From contig RPFO01001595.1 in assembly GCA_009746045.1 (NCBI GenBank), positions 1 to 40,000 on the forward strand: a stretch of 40,000 bases of DNA, given 5' to 3'. Under the pieces are notes generated by a model, which was not told the origin of the DNA, did not search any database, and worked only from the letters and a program-made list of their open reading frames with translations. Source of the DNA: Mesostigma viride (taxonomy: Eukaryota; Streptophyta; Mesostigmatophyceae; Mesostigmatales; Mesostigmataceae). Of the stretch, positions 12,001 through 20,100 are shown piece after piece; position 1 is the first letter of the stretch, and the number at the start of each line of letters is the position of its first letter. A program made the position numbers and the translations under genes.

Positions 12001-15000
12001 CAAGCGCAACGTTGCGGGGCGTACCTATACTACAGAAAGCATGTCTCAGCAAGCGCAACGTTGCGGGGCGTACCTATACTACAGAAAGCATGTCTCAGCA
12101 AGCGCAACGTTGCGGGGCGTACCTATACTACAGAAAGCATGTCTCAGCAAGCGCAACGTTGCGGGGCGTACCTATACTACAGAAAGCATGTCTCAGCAAG
12201 CGCAACGTTGCGGGGCGTACCTATACTACAGAAAGCATGTCTCAGCAAGCGCAACGTTGCGGGGCGTACCTATACTACAGAAAGCATGTCTCAGCAAGCG
12301 CAACGTTGCGGGGCGTACCTATACTACAGAAAGCATGTCTCAGCAAGCGCAACGTTGCGGGGCGTACCTATACTACAGAAAGCATGTCTCAGCAAGCGCA
12401 ACGTTGCGGGGCGTACCTATACTACAGAAAGCATGTCTCAGCAAGCGCAACGTTGCGGGGCGTACCTATACTACAGAAAGCATGTCTCAGCAAGCGCAAC
12501 GTTGCGGGGCGTACCTATACTACAGAAAGCATGTCTCAGCAAGCGCAACGTTGCGGGGCGTACCTATACTACAGAAAGCATGTCTCAGCAAGCGCAACGT
12601 TGCGGGGCGTACCTATACTACAGAAAGCATGTCTCAGCAAGCGCAACGTTGCGGGGCGTACCTATACTACAGAAAGCATGTCTCAGCAAGCGCAACGTTG
12701 CGGGGCGTACCTATACTACAGAAAGCATGTCTCAGCAAGCGCAACGTTGCGGGGCGTACCTATACTACAGAAAGCATGTCTCAGCAAGCGCAACGTTGCG
12801 GGGCGTACCTATACTACAGAAAGCATGTCTCAGCAAGCGCAACGTTGCGGGGCGTACCTATACTACAGAAAGCATGTCTCAGCAAGCGCAACGTTGCGGG
12901 GCGTACCTATACTACAGAAAGCATGTCTCAGCAAGCGCAACGTTGCGGGGCGTACCTATACTACAGAAAGCATGTCTCAGCAAGCGCAACGTTGCGGGGC
13001 GTACCTATACTACAGAAAGCATGTCTCAGCAAGCGCAACGTTGCGGGGCGTACCTATACTACAGAAAGCATGTCTCAGCAAGCGCAACGTTGCGGGGCGT
13101 ACCTATACTACAGAAAGCATGTCTCAGCAAGCGCAACGTTGCGGGGCGTACCTATACTACAGAAAGCATGTCTCAGCAAGCGCAACGTTGCGGGGCGTAC
13201 CTATACTACAGAAAGCATGTCTCAGCAAGCGCAACGTTGCGGGGCGTACCTATACTACAGAAAGCATGTCTCAGCAAGCGCAACGTTGCGGGGCGTACCT
13301 ATACTACAGAAAGCATGTCTCAGCAAGCGCAACGTTGCGGGGCGTACCTATACTACAGAAAGCATGTCTCAGCAAGCGCAACGTTGCGGGGCGTACCTAT
13401 ACTACAGAAAGCATGTCTCAGCAAGCGCAACGTTGCGGGGCGTACCTATACTACAGAAAGCATGTCTCAGCAAGCGCAACGTTGCGGGGCGTACCTATAC
13501 TACAGAAAGCATGTCTCAGCAAGCGCAACGTTGCGGGGCGTACCTATACTACAGAAAGCATGTCTCAGCAAGCGCAACGTTGCGGGGCGTACCTATACTA
13601 CAGAAAGCATGTCTCAGCAAGCGCAACGTTGCGGGGCGTACCTATACTACAGAAAGCATGTCTCAGCAAGCGCAACGTTGCGGGGCGTACCTATACTACA
13701 GAAAGCATGTCTCAGCAAGCGCAACGTTGCGGGGCGTACCTATACTACAGAAAGCATGTCTCAGCAAGCGCAACGTTGCGGGGCGTACCTATACTACAGA
13801 AAGCATGTCTCAGCAAGCGCAACGTTGCGGGGCGTACCTATACTACAGAAAGCATGTCTCAGCAAGCGCAACGTTGCGGGGCGTACCTATACTACAGAAA
13901 GCATGTCTCAGCAAGCGCAACGTTGCGGGGCGTACCTATACTACAGAAAGCATGTCTCAGCAAGCGCAACGTTGCGGGGCGTACCTATACTACAGAAAGC
14001 ATGTCTCAGCAAGCGCAACGTTGCGGGGCGTACCTATACTACAGAAAGCATGTCTCAGCAAGCGCAACGTTGCGGGGCGTACCTATACTACAGAAAGCAT
14101 GTCTCAGCAAGCGCAACGTTGCGGGGCGTACCTATACTACAGAAAGCATGTCTCAGCAAGCGCAACGTTGCGGGGCGTACCTATACTACAGAAAGCATGT
14201 CTCAGCAAGCGCAACGTTGCGGGGCGTACCTATACTACAGAAAGCATGTCTCAGCAAGCGCAACGTTGCGGGGCGTACCTATACTACAGAAAGCATGTCT
14301 CAGCAAGCGCAACGTTGCGGGGCGTACCTATACTACAGAAAGCATGTCTCAGCAAGCGCAACGTTGCGGGGCGTACCTATACTACAGAAAGCATGTCTCA
14401 GCAAGCGCAACGTTGCGGGGCGTACCTATACTACAGAAAGCATGTCTCAGCAAGCGCAACGTTGCGGGGCGTACCTATACTACAGAAAGCATGTCTCAGC
14501 AAGCGCAACGTTGCGGGGCGTACCTATACTACAGAAAGCATGTCTCAGCAAGCGCAACGTTGCGGGGCGTACCTATACTACAGAAAGCATGTCTCAGCAA
14601 GCGCAACGTTGCGGGGCGTACCTATACTACAGAAAGCATGTCTCAGCAAGCGCAACGTTGCGGGGCGTACCTATACTACAGAAAGCATGTCTCAGCAAGC
14701 GCAACGTTGCGGGGCGTACCTATACTACAGAAAGCATGTCTCAGCAAGCGCAACGTTGCGGGGCGTACCTATACTACAGAAAGCATGTCTCAGCAAGCGC
14801 AACGTTGCGGGGCGTACCTATACTACAGAAAGCATGTCTCAGCAAGCGCAACGTTGCGGGGCGTACCTGTACTACAGAAAGCATGTCTCAGCAAGCGCAA
14901 CGTTGCGGGGCGTACCTGTACTACAGAAAGCATGTCTCAGCAAGCGCAACGTTGCGGGGCGTACCTATACTACAGAAAGCATGTCTCAGCAAGCGCAACC
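1..15000. repeat. 49-bp tandem satellite array, about 306 monomers
   Basis: Head-to-tail copies of a 49-bp monomer fill this interval. Successive monomer ATGs lie exactly 49 bp apart (for example 3801, 3850, 3899). Each monomer contains the perfect 12-bp palindrome CGCAACGTTGCG and about five CpG sites. The array runs off the left end of the window. The first ~1.3 kb holds variant copies: small deletions near 100, 235, 568 and 1204, and CTGTAC in place of CTATAC. Two CTGTAC copies recur at about 14868 and 14917, and the last copy has lost the palindrome through a G-to-C change at 15000. Between about 1300 and 14860 I see almost no base substitutions, only five register breaks (near 1893, 2550, 3724, 5981 and 8834). 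Uniform core with variable edges is the usual result of unequal crossover or gene conversion. A centromeric or subtelomeric role is inference. Confidence 0.97.
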
Positions 15001-15004
15001 TTGC

Positions 15005-15086
15005 GGGGGCTTCATGCTGTGGAGGAATGCAGCTGTGTCACTTACGGGGGCTTCATGCTGTAGAGTAATGCAGCTGCGTCACTTAC
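15005..15086. repeat. Two-copy 41-bp tandem repeat at the satellite edge
   Basis: Two adjacent 41-bp copies start with GGGGGCTTCATGCTGT at 15005 and 15046 and differ at a few bases. They share only the GCGGGG junction with the 49-bp monomer. They mark the change from satellite to unique sequence. Confidence 0.85.
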
Positions 15087-15701
15087 GTTCCACATCACTT
15101 CCATGCCTAGCTCCACCATACATACAGGGTAGGCAGTGTTGCTATTACAGCCCCCAGTGCCCTGATTGCATCTTCCGCACCCCACCCCTGGATGATATAT
15201 GGCCCCAATGTGACAGTGCCTGCTACATGGCTGCTGGCTACCTTGCCGATCGCCAGCCCGTACCATGCCTGAACCCTCCCTCCATTCTACGGATCCATTT
15301 CCCTTGCACACCTCCTTGCACATCTCCTCGCACATGTACACTCAGGCGAGTACTAAGTCACAAAGACCTGCCGGGATGCGGCGACTCCCTGTGGGCACAC
15401 GCAAAGAGTCACATTTGCTCCTGAGAAGTATAAGAAGTGCCTCTGCTTCCGTGGATGATCCTCCCCGGCTGCAGCGACCCGAGAGTACAGGAGTGGCCTG
15501 CGACGGCCAGCTCCTGACCCCATCACCTAGAGGTGGCCTCCTTTAAGCTACACTGCCGCTCTAATGCGTCTTCACGGAACAACTGGTCACAGGCAAATGG
15601 TCTCATCATCATGTGTGTGGACTCAAGATGGACGTGTGCTTCTACTAGGTAATTCTAATTTGCAAGTACGGCCTCATAAGCGACCCAGACCACCATATAG
15701 G
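15087..15701. other. 3' flank of the kinase gene, no other gene seen
   Basis: This is unique sequence between the satellite edge and the proposed stop codon of the minus-strand kinase gene. The open frames on both strands are short and show no recognisable domain. It most likely holds the 3' untranslated region and the polyadenylation site. One or more further 3' exons of the kinase gene cannot be excluded. Confidence 0.5.
15145..15149 (-). promoter_or_regulatory. Possible TGTAA polyadenylation signal of the LF4-like gene
   Basis: On the minus strand this reads TGTAA, the usual polyadenylation signal of chlorophyte algae. It is the first such motif I see downstream of the proposed stop at 15702, about 550 nt away. 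A 5-bp motif is common by chance, so this is a candidate only. Confidence 0.3.
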
Positions 15702-17138
15702 TCAGCATACGTGCTGCTTGTCCTGCAAGTACAGTCCGTATTCCACACGCCAAGCCTGGATACCTTCTTGAGGGTTGACGCCCGGTCGATAGCGCGCCTG
15801 GCGAACAAAGCTAGATGCTGCCCTGCTGGAGGCTCCCCCCGTGAAAACGTCCTGCAGAGCACATGGACACGCATCGTACAAACATCCAGCACACTATCCG
15901 CGCCGCCCATGAAGAGGCGTGTGCACCATTGGATAGCTGTCTAGTCGCTGGTGGCCCTATTACTTTGTGCATGGGTCAGCCATGATGGCGATTCCTTGCA
16001 ACAGGCAAATGGGCAAGTGCATGTGCCGCCACTACAGAGCAGCCTTAATTACTGCCGACCACCAGCAGAGGCGCCACCAGCGCACAGCCCCCTAGCCAAC
16101 CTGAAGCCCAGCATTCCTGCTTACCTGCTGCTTGTTTTTTGCTGAGCTCAATGAGGACGATGGTGGCTTGAGCGGCCACATTGACTGCGGCTGGCCGTCG
16201 CCACCTGTCATCATCGCAGTGGGCGCGTCGGCACCAGGCCCGGCCACCGCCGAGGGGAAGTGTGACGTCTGCGAGGCTCCCCGGGCCATGGGCGCGGGCA
16301 GGGACGGGCGCCGCTGCTCCAGCCCAGGGTTGCGAGCTGCGACCACGAGGCTGGCGGCCCTGCCTCCTGCGGCCCCCTTGGCTTGCTCCTCTTGTTGAAC
16401 TGGGAAAATATCACGCAGCAAAAAAGGGGATGGTGCACACCAAAGGCTCTGGTTGAGAGCAAAGCTACGATTTGGCAGCGCCGCGATGGTCACCAGCCCT
16501 GGGTAGGCGATTCGTGCAATAGTGGTATAGGGTGAGAGTGTACTGCACAGCTGGCATTTGCTCTTGCAACGGATGGCAAGTTCACGCCAGCCTCATACTA
16601 CCAGGTGTTGCACTGCCCTGCTCGATTGCCAGCCCCACTCCCTTGCCCTCGCAACCAGCAACTCAGGCGGTGAGCTACAGGCTTCACCTGCCCTGCTCTT
16701 ATCCCTCCCACATCATCGACTCGTGCTTGTCCCAACCGTGCTGCTCATCGCGTCTTGCTGGCACCCCTCCACGCTGGCCAGTGGCACCTGGCCGTCCTTG
16801 TGCATGTCAAGCTTGCCACACTCCTCCACCGCCGCAAAGATGGGTAAGCCACGGACCGCACGGCATGCAGCGTGCGTGCGTCATCCCCCGTCTTCAGCGC
16901 ACCTTCAAGACCAGCCGATCGGTGCTTCAGTGGTTCAACACACAGCTAGCCAGGCCAGCCACCGACGGCATCGTGCGAGGTACCAAGGCCCTAGCAGACA
17001 CATCATCCAGCCATCCGTGTCCTGACAAACAAGGGTGTGCAACTCACAGCCATGAGATTCGGGCCGCCCGGGAAGTGGACTTCTTATGGGTGCCTGGGGA
17101 CCCCTGGCGCCAACCTGGAAATACGGGTGCTGCAGGGC
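15702..17138 (-). other. LF4: LF4-like exons 6-8: C-terminal tail
   Basis: Exon 6 (17138-17048) starts [10 protein letters not shown], joins in phase 0 to exon 5, and ends at a GTGAGT donor in phase 1. Exon 7 (16399-16125) follows a pyrimidine-rich CCCAG acceptor in the matching phase. It encodes a low-complexity Gln/Ala/Ser/Pro segment and ends with a CAG|GTAAGC donor. Exon 8 starts at 15851 after CTCTGCAG in phase 0 and contains ARYRPGVNP. Read straight on, it ends at a TGA 49 codons later. Phase agreement across all three joins supports the model. The tail is expected to be poorly conserved outside ARYRPGVNP. Confidence 0.72.
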
Positions 17139-20100
17139 CTGGCGAGAGACGGCAGGGGGCAGGGCCACCAACAAGCATGAGAGGGGGGCGGTCAGCGCTG
17201 GGGAGGGGAGGCGGGCGAGGTGAGCTGCAACAGTGACCCCTTTGGGACACCCGTCCAGTCGCATGCGATGGGGATCATGTTTCGATCGGGAGGGGAGGGT
17301 TAAGGGTTTAGGGTTTAGGGTTTAGGGTTTAGGGTTTAGGGTTAAGGGTTAAGGGTTTAGGGTTTAGGGTTTAGGGTTTAGGGTCGCATGCGATGGGGAT
17401 CATGTTTTGATAGGGAGGGGAGGGTAGCTTAATTTTTCTCCAGAAAAGATATTGCATATGTGATACAGCCTACCCTTCAATACTATCTCCCTGCCCCCTA
17501 TCTATGCTATCTACAGCCATGCTTACACACGCATTTCTCATTCTCGCTGAATGGACATCGTAATGGAGTCAGAAGGGATAAAATATTTCAAAATCCGTTG
17601 CGTTGCCAAGAGAACATGCAGACAAGCATCACAAACACAATCCTACAGTACAAGCAAGCACCGCAAAGGCTGTTTAGTATCACTTCAGCACCTGCGCAGC
17701 CATGGGCAAGCCGCCAGACATATATCCGGCCCAGGGGTCTCTCGCCTGCCATTTGCAAGCCTAACAACTTCCTGGTCGGCTCCCAAATCAAGGCCACGCC
17801 TGCTATTCTTCCACACAAAATAGTAGTGACAGGGCAAGCGGCGGCGTCAGGAAAAGCAGGTTCGTGCATGTCTGCGAGGGAACGGATAACTTCCAACACT
17901 TGAGCAGACACGTGACATGGCCGCACCTGCACTGCCGTGGGCCGCTTGGCAGGGTCCCAGGCCATCATGGCCTCCATGAGTGAAATTGCCTCGGGGCTGG
18001 CGGTTGGGATGAGCGATGCGAGCGACGTGGGCTCAAACTGGGGGAAGCGGAAGTTGATCGCGGATGCCAGCTTCAACCCCTCGGGCCAGCTGGCCTCGGT
18101 CGGGTTGCCCACCACGGAGCAGATCTTGTAAATCTCGTCCGCCTCGCTGGCACCCGGGAAGAGAGGCCGCAACGTGTACAGCTCGGCGATGATGGCACCC
18201 ACCGCCCAGATGTCTGTGGGTGGGTGGGGTGGGAGGTGAAGGGCATTTCAGGGTTAATTCACCGCCCAGATGTCTGGGCGAGGCGAGGAGGCAAATGAGG
18301 GGGGGCACTAGAGGGTCAGCACACCGCCCAGATGTCTGTGCAGGAGGGTTGGCAGGGACACATCTGCACGCCCAAGTCGTGCAGGGGCAGCTCCCCCCTG
18401 ACAAGGCCAAACGGGGTCGGGCACAGGGCACAGTGGAGGTAGCCTGATGCAACCTCTTGGTGTGAAATTCCAGTCCAACCAAAAGACAGTGACGAGTGCT
18501 GAGAGACAACCCAGAACAGAGCTCCAGATGGAGAGCGAAGGCGGAGGGAGGTTGGGGGAGTGGCACTGGAGTAGACCGGGGTCAAATCCGGAGGTTGGGT
18601 GAAAGAAACAAATGACAATTGAGTGCGGAAAGGCCCGTGCAGGGCTGTTGACTAGGCCTCAGGCAGCCACGCTCACCAGCACCACATGAAATGCCAGCCG
18701 ATGACTGATGCAGAGCAAGATATGGCGGGAATGGTCCTGCGGCCCCATACACCGGTGCGGTGATTCCTGGACCCTGTGGGGCCATGCCTCGCCGATATGA
18801 GAGGGGAGGGGAGGAGAGCCGCGCGCCGCATGCCTTGTGCAACGATCAGCGGCTCAGATGCCGGCCCAGTGCGACGCATGGCTGTCTTGGGCCACAGTAA
18901 CTTTTCACCTGGGCGCCACGGAATGATCGTGATGAACGAATGGGGGCCGTCCACTAACCACTAACCAGTGCAAACGTCACAACGTCAGGGGGAAAGGCGT
19001 GGCACATATGGCAATGCGTTCAAATGGCAGCATCAACTGCCAGCTTACTGAAGTTGTGGCACCTGTGGCAACGCGTTCAAACGGCAGCTTCAGCTGCCAG
19101 CTTACTGAAGTTGTGGTACCTGTGGCAATGCGTTCAAATGGCAGCGTCAGCTTCTACTCATAGGCTACATCAACCAATGCGGGGCGAGCAGTTTTCTGCG
19201 ATCAGGAATGTTGCAGCGAGGAGGGTTGGGATGGCGGGCCGCTCACGTATGTGCGCATGTGCCTTATCTACGGGCGCGCTGTATTAGGGCGAGCATCCCC
19301 AAATTTTGATATTATTTTCATCTTCATACTACGCCCCACCGATGGGCGCGTGGTAGTAGGGCGAGCGCAGCAGCACCTCTGGCGCGCAGTACCAACCCGC
19401 AAGGACAAGCACATACGAGTATACCAGGGCGTGCCCCTCACCGATGGGCGCGCTGTAGTAGGGCGAGCGCAGCAGCACCTCGGGCGCGCGGTACCAGCGC
19501 GTGGACACGTAGTCGGTGTACGGCGGTCGAGAGCGAATCTCCCGCGCAAGCCCAAAGTCGGCCAGCTTCACCGTCAGGTCGCGGTTGACCAGAAGGTTCT
19601 CTGCACAATAGCGCCTCTCAGCATACCGCGGGGCGGGTCAGCAAAGCAGTGGGCGGGCTTTAGGCGTTTACCGCTCCTTCACTGTCAGTCCGTGGTTCAC
19701 CTTCGAGTTTCCTGCCGGATGCTGCCGCAGATACGACTCTTGTGTGCCACCTGTGGGCGAGGCAGAGCTGCGGGCCAGGTAGAGCAGACTTTTGTACTGG
19801 CAGGTACCCCCTCCTAACCCCCCTAGTAGATAGAGCACTCCCAACCCCTACAAGTCCCCACAGCACATGTTGCCCAGCACGAGCACACCAGTCCGCGTCT
19901 ACTTGTTGGCAAGGCCCGTTCCGCCCTGGAGGCCAGCCCAATGAGACTTGCTGCCTAGCACGACCCCTGATGCATCGATTGTGGTTCACCTGGGTGGAAA
20001 ATTACCTCTCCCTTCCTCACCTGGCTTGAGGACCCCTATCCCTCCCTCACCTGCCTTTAAGATTCTCCCCCCACCTCCTCCTCACCTGGCTTCAGGTCGC

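Noticed and set aside
1-15000. CRISPR-like array
   Set aside because: The units are joined directly with no variable spacers, and the context is eukaryotic.
12-15424. Three giant overlapping plus-strand open frames of about 5000 codons each
   Set aside because: They are a consequence of a 49-bp repeat with no forward stop. All three frames encode the same 49-residue repeat, and none continues into a recognisable protein.
16132-16462. Several overlapping frames on both strands around LF4 exon 7
   Set aside because: They are shadows in GC-rich sequence. Only the minus frame with matching splice phases (FQQEEQAKG...) fits the gene model.
17258-17425. True chromosome end
   Set aside because: The telomere tract is only 12 units long and is flanked on both sides by kinase-gene sequence, so it is interstitial.
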